A stretch of 20,629 nt of DNA, taken from the NCBI GenBank assembly GCA_032718475.1, contig JAUCBJ010002035.1, positions 1 to 20,629 of the forward strand, in the 5' to 3' direction. Source of the DNA: Nemertoderma westbladi. Taxonomy: Eukaryota > Xenacoelomorpha > Nemertodermatida > Nemertodermatidae. The position numbers and the translations under genes are program-made. The notes under the pieces are model-generated. The model was not told the origin of the DNA, did not search any database, and was given only the letters and a program-made list of their open reading frames with translations. Below, in pieces: positions 9,950 through 18,429 of this stretch (its first letter is position 1; every line of letters begins with the position of its first letter).

Positions 9950-10180
9950 AATCTATAACTGAAACTGTAACTGAAACTGAAATGCTCAATTTTGTAATAC
10001 TGAAACTGTAACTGTAACTGAAATGTTACACTTTGTAATACTGAAACTGTAACTGTAACTGAAATGCAAAACTTTGAATACTGAATCTGTAACTGTAACT
10101 GAAAAGCAAAACTTTGAATACGTAAACTGTAACTGTAACTGAAATTAGTCAAAATTGATTCAGTTCTCAACACTATAAGG
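9950..10180 (+). repeat. TAACTG-based array, 41-bp higher-order period (array 2)
   Basis: Units beginning GAAATG occur at about 9980, 10021, 10062, 10102 and 10142, a period of 40-41. Each contains one or two copies of CTGTAACTGTAACTG. The array ends with AAAATTGATTCAGTTCTCAA, as in array 1, in the same orientation. Confidence 0.85.
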
Positions 10181-10369
10181 GCCAGGAACCCAGAAAAGTG
10201 GCCAAAACTAAATCTCAGGAATTAAAAACACTGCCCCGCGTTATTTTAACTACTTTTGGCTTCATTTAAATATGGCCTAGACCAAAATTCAAAGATGAAG
10301 ACAGTGGTGAACTCAAATTTGTTGTGCGACTCAAATTTTTCGAGTTATCGGACATTTCCTTGGCCTTTG

Positions 10370-10885
10370 TGATTAGCCCCAAATTTCTAAATTTTGACTT
10401 TACCAAAACCATATAATTAAGCAACATATTTTGGTGTATTAAGGTTTTTTGGGTAGCTGAGTTAGAAAAAATAGGTTTCAAAATCTTGAAAAATTCTATT
10501 ATGTCATTTTTTTGGTGTGTGAAAAGTGGGTGCTGCACGAAATTTTGAAATATCGACTTGTACAAGCCTCATATTTCAACTATAGTTTTTGGTTTATGAA
10601 GGTTTTTTTGGTAGCTGAGTTCAAAAAAATAGGTTTCAAAAGCTCGATATATTCTATTATGTAATTTTTTGGGTGTGTGAAAAGTGGGTGATGCACGAAA
10701 TTTTGAAATATTGACTTGTACAAAACCATATAATTTAATTATAGTTTTTAGTTTATGAAGGTTTTTTGGGTAGCTGAGTTAAAAAAAATTGGTATTAAAA
10801 GCTTGCGAGTTTCTAATATGTAATTTTTTGAGGTATGCAAAAAGTGGTGGTGCTGCCCCAAATTGTAGTATTTTGCGCGTTGATA
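10370..10885 (+). repeat. 158-bp satellite-like tandem repeat, about three units
   Basis: The landmark AAGGTTTTTTGGGTAGCTGAGTT starts at 10441, 10599 and 10758, giving periods of 158 and 159. Each unit also carries TATGTAATTTTTT and GTGAAAAGTGGGTGNTGCACGAAATTTTGAAATAT. A partial fourth unit starts near 10855. The unit length is near nucleosomal, as in many satellites. Minus-strand open frames here are incidental. Confidence 0.85.
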
Positions 10886-11081
10886 GGCCTACCTGAGCAT
10901 GAAAAGTTCCTGTGATATGAATATTTTAAAATCAATAAATCTATCCAGAATGGTGAATAGTGTATTCTATCTCATATTACAAGTTAATCGATTGAATGAA
11001 CAATAGGGAAGGAATATTATATAATATAATATTATAAAATAGGGGTAATGTAGATGCTAGAATAATTTGATAATAAAACTA
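10886..11081. other. Downstream flank of the transposase, no end found
   Basis: I see no gene. I looked for a Transib-type CACWRTG terminus facing inward and did not find one. The region includes a TAGGCCTA octamer at 10884-10891 and an AT-only stretch at about 11015-11040. Confidence 0.4.
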
Positions 11082-13104
11082 TTAAAATATTTCTTCTGGA
11101 TTAAAAGGTTTAAGGAGTGCTAGAGCCGCTTTTGGAATTGACTTTCGTTTGACATTTCGGTTAATTTTCCTTAGAGCCGATATCACTGGATCAGATGAAC
11201 ATAAGAGTCTATTTAGCAAGTCGTTGTTTGTGTTTATTCTTGAAGATTTACGAGAAAAATTCTCACGAAATCGTTTCATATCTTTGTTTCTCGCTTCCTG
11301 GGCCTCCTCACTGTACATGCCAATAGGCAGCGACAGCGCTTCTATTGCCAAATGTCCATGGAGAAGGACCTCATGAAGCGATTGCGGCATGTAATACCAT
11401 GGGAACAACTTTACATATTCCCTAGCTGTTTCATAAGCATAATTCCTGAATGCTGAGGGATCCACATCAAATCCTGAAGACAAAGTTATCAGAATAATAT
11501 GAAGTCTCTCAATGAATGATGCATCTATCCCTAATATTTCAGAAGATATTGTTGCGTTCTGGAATACTCTACGCGAAGTATTGCCGTCATTGGTATTTCC
11601 AGAACCTCCTGATTTTGGACGATCAACTATGAGACCGAGTAAATTACGAAATTCTTGTTGAACTCGAATCTTCTCCTTTTTAATAATCTCCTTTAATGCT
11701 TTATTTTTAGTGGACCATTTCTTGATCGTAATCTTATAAGAAATATGAAGTAGGCATTCGAAAAATCGAATCCACTGGTGTAGCGTGGAAAGCCCATGGT
11801 GGTACATGGATGTATCTAATGTTAGTGAACGTTCTTGTAATTTAGCAATATCATTCATCTGGGATGGTGTTGCTCCACAGAGAGTACAACTTTGCGAAGA
11901 TTCAGTCATATCTGATAAGGCCGTATGTATTTTTCCATCGATCATTGTAACTTCAACAATATGTTTTATTCCCAAAACGTTTCCATTAATATTCACTTGT
12001 GTATTGTTAAGGTTCAGAATTTCGTTCTTCAACCGCTCATCTTCTGCAATTATGACGTTTGAAGTTTCCTTGATGAACTGGAATCGAACAGGGCGACAAT
12101 ACACTGTTGATGATGGATGATTGTTGTGCCAAACAATAACCCTGTCACATGACTCATAATAGCCTCTCAGTTCGAGTGGTACTAAACAAGTAACAAATAA
12201 ACTTGAGTCATCTACATCATCTTTATTACTTGGCAGTTGCTTGTAGCTGCTATGGCCACTGCATCCATCAAACCCTACTTTTGAACGCAGAATTAAAGCA
12301 ATAATGGAGATTTAGTTAACACTTCTTTACTTATATCACATATTCGTTTTACAGTATGATCAAGAACGTTTTGGATAGGAATTGATACCTTGTAGTCTTC
12401 AACTTGGCGACCTTCAGGATAGCACAGTTGCTTGGCTTTTCGGACGTGGTTGTAAGCCGGATATAAGTTGACTGATTTTGACATGGATTGATTACGCAGT
12501 AATTGATATGTTGATTTATTAAGTTTTCCATCCATAATTAAGGCAAGAGCTTCATTGGGCGATAATATTGACGATGTTTGATCACCAGAATTAGAATCTT
12601 CTGTTTCTGGGATGGATTTAATAATCGATGATGCTCGTTTCTTTCCTTCATTTCGATAACTGGATGCCGTGGCTGCAACTAATGCGGAAGTTTCATAGTT
12701 CGATTTAATTTCTTGCACACGACGACGCTTTGTGCGTCCAGAAGCTTCATCGAACTCTAAACTTCGTTTGGCTGTAAAGTTGCAGTTCTAATTATTTTGG
12801 AAGTTGATGGGATTTCTTGTGGTGTAGTTGGCGGACGAATACACTCACTTTCACTGATAATACACCCGTCCAACCATTTCGCGTTCGACTTCTCAAAGAG
12901 AATGGAGTACCTCTTACATGCCTTCCATCTCCTTTTGTAAAGAGGCAAGAAAGACTTTAATAGTGGTGATTTAATAATTTCTTCAGGAGTTGTTACAGGT
13001 AATCTCCCTTTCATGAAGTTTAAGAGAAGATCAAGAGATTCAGCCTCATCCAGTTTATGTTTCAGGTTTGCCTGTATAAAGTCGTAGATTTCCCTCCGTA
13101 ACAT
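11082..13104 (-). pseudogene. Transib/RAG1-like DDE transposase, near full length, two frameshifts
   Basis: Three minus-strand blocks join into one protein of about 680 residues: 13104-12757 (ATG start), 12790-12293 and about 12300-11082. GFDGCSGHSSYKQ carries the first catalytic Asp (codon 12269-12267). MIDGKIHTALSD carries the second (residue 56 of the last block, codon 11939-11937). SCTLCGATP is the zinc CxxC pair seen in RAG1, and LHEVLLHGH is the paired-His motif with the RAG1 five-residue spacing. SEEAQEARNKDMKRFR carries the catalytic Glu (residue 270, about 11297). The upstream motif LSPNEALALIMDGKLNKS and GGSGNTNDGNTSRR are typical of Transib proteins as I recall them. One frameshift lies at about 12755-12790 and one at about 12293-12310. 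Each would be healed by a single base, so the copy is young or the assembly is imperfect. The function is cut-and-paste DNA transposition by the enzyme family ancestral to V(D)J recombinase. Confidence 0.88.
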
Positions 13105-13430
13105 TACAGCATTTTTACAATCATTATAATCCCAAGTACAAGTAGACCTATATTAAAACTTCAACACCAAACGGTCAGACACCTGTAGACAACAACATAT
13201 GGATGATAATTTTGAAATTGTCATATAGGCCTATTATTTACCAGGTTACTTTAAAGCAAAATATACTCATCTGTCAGTCTGTAGTGCATTGCAGAATTCA
13301 AATATTACAATATTGAAAAATCGTTGTTTGAAAAATGTTTGAATTTCCCCCCTGGGGGGGGGGGGGAATAGTTTTTTTCTTTCTTTTTTATTAAATTTTT
13401 GCCGTAGTCGTTGTTACGATTTTGACATGC
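13105..13430. other. Intergenic DNA upstream of the transposase
   Basis: No gene is seen. C6 T G13 at 13347-13366 is a homopolymer palindrome prone to slippage. TAGGCCTA lies at 13226-13233. No RSS-like terminus was recognised. Confidence 0.5.
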
Positions 13431-14280
13431 TAATAACTTTGTCAGATTTAAAACTGTCAAGTTGAAATATTGTAGGCACCAATAAGAGCCAAGGTTGAGA
13501 TTTTTGAGAGACTTTAGGGCACAATCAGTTCAATAGTCTACCGCTAGAGGGCCCCATGTCTAAACATTAAATGTCAATTTCCATCCGTTCTGAATCTTAG
13601 CATATATGAACTAGACAACATACTGTTAGTTCCTTTGTGAGGAATTCGGTCCGTAATTCTACAATATGCCGCTAGAGGGTTAAATGTCTCAAAGTGAAAA
13701 CCATCTCTGATTTCGTCCGTCCATTTTTATCCGTCCTTGTTGAAACTTGTCAGATATACGTACATGCTAAGACTATCCACAGGCTGCCTCTTTGTAGGGA
13801 CACGAATCCATCTGCAGTTCTCCAGTCTACCGCTAGTGGGTTGAAATTAAAACACTGATTGATACCTGGCACATATCTTCTAGATCGTATACTCAGTTTT
13901 TGTGAGGTCTTAAACTATCTGCAGTTACCAAGTCTGACTTAAGGGGGTAAAAGTGATGCTTTATAAGTAAATGGACATCTGCTTATAGGCCTATTTTGTT
14001 TAAAATTATTTTGAGTTGACACTTAACATAAGTTTATATTATGTGTTTTGCAAGCTCAAGGCCACACTTCGTGTATTATATATGTATAATTTATTGCTGA
14101 AATGGCCCTTCAAAAGTTCTTAAGCCTTGACGATTAGATATTTAGCCCCCCCTAGCGGTAGACCGTGGAATTGCACAATCCCACAAAATGTCCCATTTCA
14201 TTGAGACACAGTCCATAGGTCCTTATGAACAGTTTCATCATTATAAGTTGAAATTATAATGAAATAAACATATAATAATA
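13430..14280. repeat. Degenerate repeat family with CCGCTAGNGGG unit ends
   Basis: Direct units end at CTACCGCTAGAGGG (13538-13551), TGCCGCTAGAGGG (13667-13679) and CTACCGCTAGTGGG (13827-13840). A more decayed one is AGTCTGACTTAAGGGGG (13931-13947). An inverted copy, CCCCCCTAGCGGTAG, sits at 14146-14161. The spacings are 104-160 bases. Related words (TGTCAGAT..., CATGCTAA, CAGTT...CAGTCTACCG) precede each core. It looks like a mobile or satellite repeat with conserved unit ends. Confidence 0.65.
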
Positions 14281-14701
14281 ATAATTCTGCGGACCAAAGG
14301 AGCTTCATGACGCCGTGACGTGATATCCAAGACATTAGGGCAGACAATATCGGATGCAACAATTATAAAAATGTATTGTTTTATAGAAAATGTATATTTT
14401 TGTATCAAATTATTGTATACGAACTAAAATTATATACGAATTAAAAGAAAAATCAATTTAAATGTAAAATTATAATTGCACACAACCAAGCCCTTTCCAA
14501 TATATAACAAAAACTGCCATCCGTCCACCCCACAAGTACAGCACAATGAACAAAACCTAACACCTACCACATTGCACCGAAATATCAATTTTAGCACATA
14601 TTATTATTGACAACATTCAACAATCGTATTCGCAAAGTTATTTTTACAAGCAAATGATTAAACAATATTATCAGATTGATTAGCATTATTACCTAGGATT
14701 T
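14281..14701. other. AT-rich intergenic DNA
   Basis: No gene is supported. CACAATG at 14542-14548 matches the Transib-type terminal heptamer pattern, but it lies outside and in the wrong orientation for the transposase's far end, so I give it no weight. Confidence 0.5.
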
Positions 14702-15244
14702 TCATTTTTTTTGAATTTGGGTGTTTGTAGGTGGAAGAGTAGGCAGTTTCATTATCAAATTCTTAATTTGAGTTGCGATTGGGGATGTATAAATGAAATA
14801 TTCCATTTCTGATGCATTGGGCATTTCCTTACAGGCTTTATTCTTAACAATGAAGCTTCTGGAAAGAAGCTGCTTCTTCTGCCGTTTGATTATTAAATCT
14901 ATTATCATTTTGGCATGATTTATATCACTACGCATATCCACTAAATCACGCCTTTGCAATAAGAATGTTATAAACAGAAGCAACTTTTGTAGATAAATTC
15001 TGAGTGTAGTAACTTTCCGTACTTTGCCACCTCGTACCTTTTCTTTCATTAATTGAACATATGTATCTTGGATATTCTGATCCAATAACATATCTTGTAG
15101 CTCTAGGTCTAATGGGTACGAACTTAGTTCCAATGTTTCAATCGTGGGGATAGCCACTATTTGGGATGGGTCAGGGTCAACAATAATTGTAAATAATTGT
15201 AAAACCCTTCTGTCATTTAATGAATTAAATGTATAATTGCACAT
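14702..15244 (-). CDS. Hypothetical protein, helical, possibly mobile-element derived
   Basis: The first ATG (15244-15242) opens about 180 codons ending at a TGA at the left edge (a GTG at 15265 would add seven). The sequence starts MCNYTFNSLNDRR and continues through IETLELSSYPLDLELQD to a helical core: TTLRIYLQKLLLFITFLLQR, a lysine-rich HAKMIIDLIIKRQKKQ, and SEMEYFIYTSPIATQIKNLI, with a proline-rich end (KLPTLPPTNTQIQ). The pattern of TLRxYL..L..F..FL, a basic helix and a xFxxSxxA helix recalls an N-terminal helical segment found in many invertebrate mobile-element ORFs, some linked to tyrosine recombinases. This is by eye only. It may be a first exon, since the downstream part of such proteins is absent. 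The strong upstream promoter and lack of stops suggest it is or was expressed. Its IETLEL segment is the source of the 21-bp array at 15625. Confidence 0.5.
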   Translation of the reverse strand: MCNYTFNSLNDRRVLQLFTIIVDPDPSQIVAIPTIETLELSSYPLDLELQDMLLDQNIQDTYVQLMKEKVRGGKVRKVTTLRIYLQKLLLFITFLLQRRDLVDMRSDINHAKMIIDLIIKRQKKQLLSRSFIVKNKACKEMPNASEMEYFIYTSPIATQIKNLIMKLPTLPPTNTQIQKK

Positions 15245-15259
15245 TTTGAAATATATATT

Positions 15260-15345
15260 AATCACGAGTATACTGATTCTGACTGACTGAGTCTGTAGTA
15301 TTATATACTCAAGTCATGCAAATTGTGCCATTTTATAACCAATTA
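15260..15345 (-). promoter_or_regulatory. Promoter of the 14702-15244 ORF
   Basis: Read on the minus strand toward the ATG, the order is an inverted CCAAT box (15339-15343), a POU octamer (ATGCAAAT on plus, 15316-15323), TATATAA (15301-15307) and CAGTCAGTCAG initiator-like sequence about 15-25 bases further. The ATG follows after a short leader. CCAAT, octamer, TATA and initiator in correct order within 85 bases is unlikely by chance. Confidence 0.6.
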
Positions 15346-15374
15346 CAATATTTACCAGTTGTTTCGGTTTAGGT

Positions 15375-15537
15375 GGATGAGCGTTGTTGGGTTAAGAGCT
15401 TTGGCGTTATTGTTTACAATGAATATCATTTTAAATGATTAAATATAAATGAATTTAATTGAATTGTTTGGGTTAAGAGGTTGGCCGTTGTTTGGGATAA
15501 GATTGTTTTGGTTAAGAGTTTGGGCGTTTTGGGTTAG
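15375..15537 (+). repeat. GGTTAAGAG short dispersed repeats
   Basis: GGTTAAGAGCTTTGGCGTT, GGTTAAGAGGTTGGCCGTT and GGTTAAGAGTTTGGGCGTT occur near 15392, 15470 and 15512. GTGGATG at 15373 is inverted at 15561 (CATCCACCT). The function is unknown. Confidence 0.6.
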
Positions 15538-15641
15538 TTATTTACAATTATTATTTAACCATCCACCTAATAGTGTCATTAAACAAATTCTTCGCCAACT
15601 AAGTGGCTCGCCTCACACCTGAAACATTGGAACTAAATTCG
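15538..15641 (+). repeat. Inverted partial duplicate of the neighbouring ORF's 5' coding region
   Basis: This stretch matches the reverse complement of 15119-15205. TTATTTACAATTATT, a diverged middle with about 25 extra bases, AGTGGCT and TGAAACATTGGAACTAAATTCG (15620-15641, 21 of 22 identical to the inverse of 15119-15140) occur in the same order. It precedes and seeds the 21-bp array. Confidence 0.75.
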
Positions 15642-16580
15642 CTTCCATTGGAACTAAATTCGCTTCCATTGGAACTAAATTCGCTTCCATTGGAACTAAA
15701 TTCGCTTCCATTGGAACTAAATTCGCTTTTATTGGAACTAAGTTCGCTTCCATTGGAACTAAATTCGCTTCCCTTGGAACTAAATTCACTTCCATTGGAA
15801 CTAAGTTCGCCTCCATTGGAACTAAGTTCGCATCCATTGGAACTAAGTTCGCATCCATTGGAACTAATTCGTTTTCGTTTTTCTCTAGTTTTTGGAACTA
15901 AGTTCGCTTAAGGGGGGGTTGCGCATTTTCTGACCAAAAAGTCGAATTTTTGAAACATATCCTATCTGATGCAGAATCTCTGAGAAAAGAATCTCTGAAG
16001 TCTCTGAGAAAAGAGCTTTCGAATGAGCCTAAAACGAACTTCGTACGACCACTAGAACTGGAGATTATACATTTTGAAGATCTCCGATGACCAATAATTC
16101 TATTCCGTGTAATCCCGCAAAGACCGCGAGTCGCTTATTCGAGTCCCGTCTTCATTCCGGAGACTTGAAGTTGTCTTATAAACTGACAAGTAGGTCCAAT
16201 AATCATAAAAAAAATACCATCTCAATTAACATTTTGTGCTCTTTATCGTGGAGACATCCAATTGGCACCACTGAGCACAGAAATTTGCAGAAATTGAATG
16301 CAAACCCCAAACTTCATCACCTTTACCGATATCGCGATATATCGGAGCCAGTATCTTCTATCCATGATATCTCGAAAAACGGTTACAATATTTGGATTCA
16401 GCATGAAATTCTGCATCAGATAGGATATGTTTCAAAAATTCGTCGTTTTGGTCAGAAAATGCGCTACCCCCCCCCCCCCCCCCCCCCTTAAATTGGAACT
16501 AAATTCGCCAAAATTGGAACTAAATTCGTTTCCATTGGAACTAAATTCGCATGAGGCTTAAATTGGAACTAAGTACGGGG
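15625..16580 (+). repeat. 21-bp tandem array, about 17 units, split by a TTAA element
   Basis: The unit is CATTGGAACTAARTTCGCTTC. Thirteen units lie at 15625-15907 and four more diverged ones at 16492-16580, with the inverted-repeat element between them. Being seven codons long, it stays open (LELNSLP repeats on plus, VPMEANL on minus). This openness is inherited from a coding seed, not evidence of expression. The longer plus frame at 15603-15911 is this array. Confidence 0.9.
15908..16491 (+). mobile_element. TTAA-flanked inverted-repeat element (piggyBac-type MITE)
   Basis: TTAA at 15908-15911 and at 16488-16491 flank a 576-bp insert that begins with G7 and ends with about 21 C. Behind the homopolymers are 57-bp terminal inverted repeats (15921-15977 and 16408-16464) differing at two positions. 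They start GCGCATTTTCTGACC and end ATCCTATCTGATGCAGAAT. TTAA duplication is the target signature of the piggyBac superfamily. There is no transposase inside, so it is non-autonomous. It interrupts the 21-bp array, which dates it after the array. Internal frames (16087-16491) are incidental. Confidence 0.88.
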
Positions 16581-17540
16581 AATCATGACGTATACTAACT
16601 GGTATACTGATGATTAGGCTTAATTCTGTAATTAGCCATGTACTGCAGCACTGGTACTGGTCGTGATCCTGAATTAGTACCACCCACTACCGTACCAGTA
16701 GCAACTGCCAACTACAGAACTACTGATAGGCCTACTGAACTAGCATAGCACTACTGCACCACCACGCTCCTGCCAGCCCCCAGCCTGTTTATGGTTTAAT
16801 ATATTAATTAAAGACTACTGGTCGTTATTATTGGTAGGACCAACACAACGGTACTCTGTCTTGTTTAACTGAGCCTCATGCTGCATGAAGGCCTCACGAA
16901 CGTGTTACTAATTGCATTGCAAAAATATGAACCCATATGATTATATAACTTAACATTAACTTGATATTTTTAATATTTATTTTTTATTGCGTATATTTTA
17001 TTATCTTTCGACATGTTTTAAGTCCATGCGCTGCTGACTGTTGGTTTCTCTCAACCTCGAATAATATAATAATAAAATGAAATTGTCATCAAGAATTGTA
17101 CCGCCATTGCAGATCAGTAATGAAACAACTCCACAAAAGGCGGGCTAAACGTAAAATACATGTCTTTGAATGCTGCACTCTTTCATGTTAAATATATGTC
17201 TTTGGATGCTGCACTCTTTCATAGTCATTAGATTTGAGATAATTTAAGGCATTGCTAAGATCCACTGCCAGATCATACAGATTGATAGATTGCAGGCTGT
17301 TCCCTTAGAACTAGCGGATTTCACATATGTAACCCTGATATAGAATTAGGTTAGTAGTGTATTCATCAGGGAAATATTTTGCAATTTCAACAGCAGCATT
17401 TATAATTATTATTCAATGGCCCCACGGTTGTGCCAAAATTACACCCCCCCCCCCCCCCCCACCCCATGGTTACCTGAAATTTAATCAAAATAATTTAATA
17501 ATCTAAACTTAAAACTTTGATACTTCTAATAAATTGAATA
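16581..17540. other. Intergenic DNA
   Basis: No gene is supported. It contains short CTACTG/CAGTAG words around 16640-16750, TAGGCCTA at 16727-16734, and a C17 run at 17444-17460. Confidence 0.5.
17158..17224 (+). repeat. Two-copy 36-bp tandem repeat
   Basis: ATGTCTTTGAATGCTGCACT followed by CTTTCATGTTAAATAT is repeated once with one G/A change. The copies start near 17161 and 17197. Confidence 0.85.
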
Positions 17541-17553
17541 AGTAGATAAGAGA

Positions 17554-17610
17554 ATATCCATCGGGATGGAACTCGCGCCCCGGGAGACGCGGTACAGCAA
17601 CCGCCACGAC
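17554..17610 (-). repeat. tRNA-like head of a SINE (candidate)
   Basis: On the minus strand GTGGCGGTTGCTG (17607-17595) fits a degenerate A box, and AGTTCCATCCC (17573-17563) fits the B box RGTTCRANNCC with one mismatch. About 20 bases separate them, including CCGCGTCTCCCGGGGCGCG. This GC-rich island stands in AT-rich DNA. No poly-A or tail repeat is delimited, so the SINE body is undefined. Confidence 0.45.
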
Positions 17611-17762
17611 TGTAACAATTACTAAAACAATTACACAATATTGAAAAGCAAATTTTCAGGGTTGTTTATTATTGATTCGAATTCCTGTCGCAGATGTCTG
17701 TACACCTACCGTTAAAATGTCTTTACCGCTAAAAGCCAAAATCAAATAACTCCATGTTTTGA

Positions 17763-18416
17763 AACAAGTCGTGCGCACGAGTTGTTTCTGCAGTAACAAG
17801 TCGTGCGCACGACTTGTTTTAGCAAAACAAGTCGTGCGCACGAGTTGTTTCTGAAGTAACAAGTCGTGCGCACGACTTGTTTTAGCAAAACAAGTCGTGC
17901 GCACGAGTTGTTTTAGCAAAACAAGTCGTGCGCACGAGTTGTTTTAGCAAAACAAGTCGTGCGCACGAGTTGTTTCTGAAGTAACAAGTCGTGCGCACGA
18001 GTTGTTTTAGCAAAACAAGTCGTGCGCACGAGTTGTTTTAGAAAACAAGTCGTGCGCACGAGTTGTTTCTGAAGTAACAAGTCGTGCGCACGAGATGTTT
18101 TAGCAAAACAAGTCGTGCGCACGAGTTGTTTCTGAAGTAACAAGTCGTGCGCACGACTTGTTTTAGCAAAACAAGTCGTGCGCACGAGTTGTTTTAGCAA
18201 AACAAGTCGTGCGCACGAGTTGTTTCTGAAGTAACAAGTCGTGCGCACGAGTTGTTTTAGCAAAACAAGTCGTGCGCACGAGTTGTTTTAGCAAAACAAG
18301 TCGTGCGCACGAGTTGTTTCTGAAGTAACAAGTCGTGCGCACGAGTTGTTTTAGCAAAACAAGTCGTGCGCACGAGTTGTTTCTGATGTAACAAGTCGTG
18401 CGCACGACTTGTTTTA
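17763..18416. repeat. Palindromic 31-bp satellite, 21 units
   Basis: Each unit is a 24-bp palindrome with arm AACAAGTCGTGC followed by its reverse complement. Most units carry one break of symmetry (GAGTTGTTT), and units 2, 4, 13 and 21 are perfect (GACTTGTTT). Two linkers alternate irregularly: TTTTAGCAAAA-type (A) and TTTCTGAAGTAA-type (B). Every perfect unit follows a B linker. Each unit has three CpG (TCGTGCGCACGA), so about 63 CpG fall in 650 bases. Minus-strand frames through it are by-products of the repeat. Confidence 0.95.
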
Positions 18417-18429
18417 GCAAAAAAAAAAT

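Noticed and set aside
9928-10565. Minus-strand ORFs rich in Gln/Leu/Ser over the TAACTG and 158-bp arrays
   Set aside because: They are translations of tandem repeats with no promoter or conserved features.
14542-14548. CACAATG as the Transib terminus
   Set aside because: For an element containing the minus-strand transposase, the right end should read CAYWGTG on plus. This heptamer points the wrong way, and no mate was found.
15603-15911. Gene made of LELNSLP repeats
   Set aside because: It is the 21-bp array seeded by an inverted coding fragment. The start is a GTG, and the frame ends inside the TTAA element junction.
16087-16491. 134-codon ORF on the plus strand
   Set aside because: It lies wholly inside the non-autonomous TTAA element and ends in a poly-proline made by the C homopolymer.
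17763-18416. CRISPR array
   Set aside because: The repeats are regular and palindromic, but the spacers are only two recurring linkers of about 8-12 bases, not unique sequences. The context is eukaryotic and no cas genes are present.
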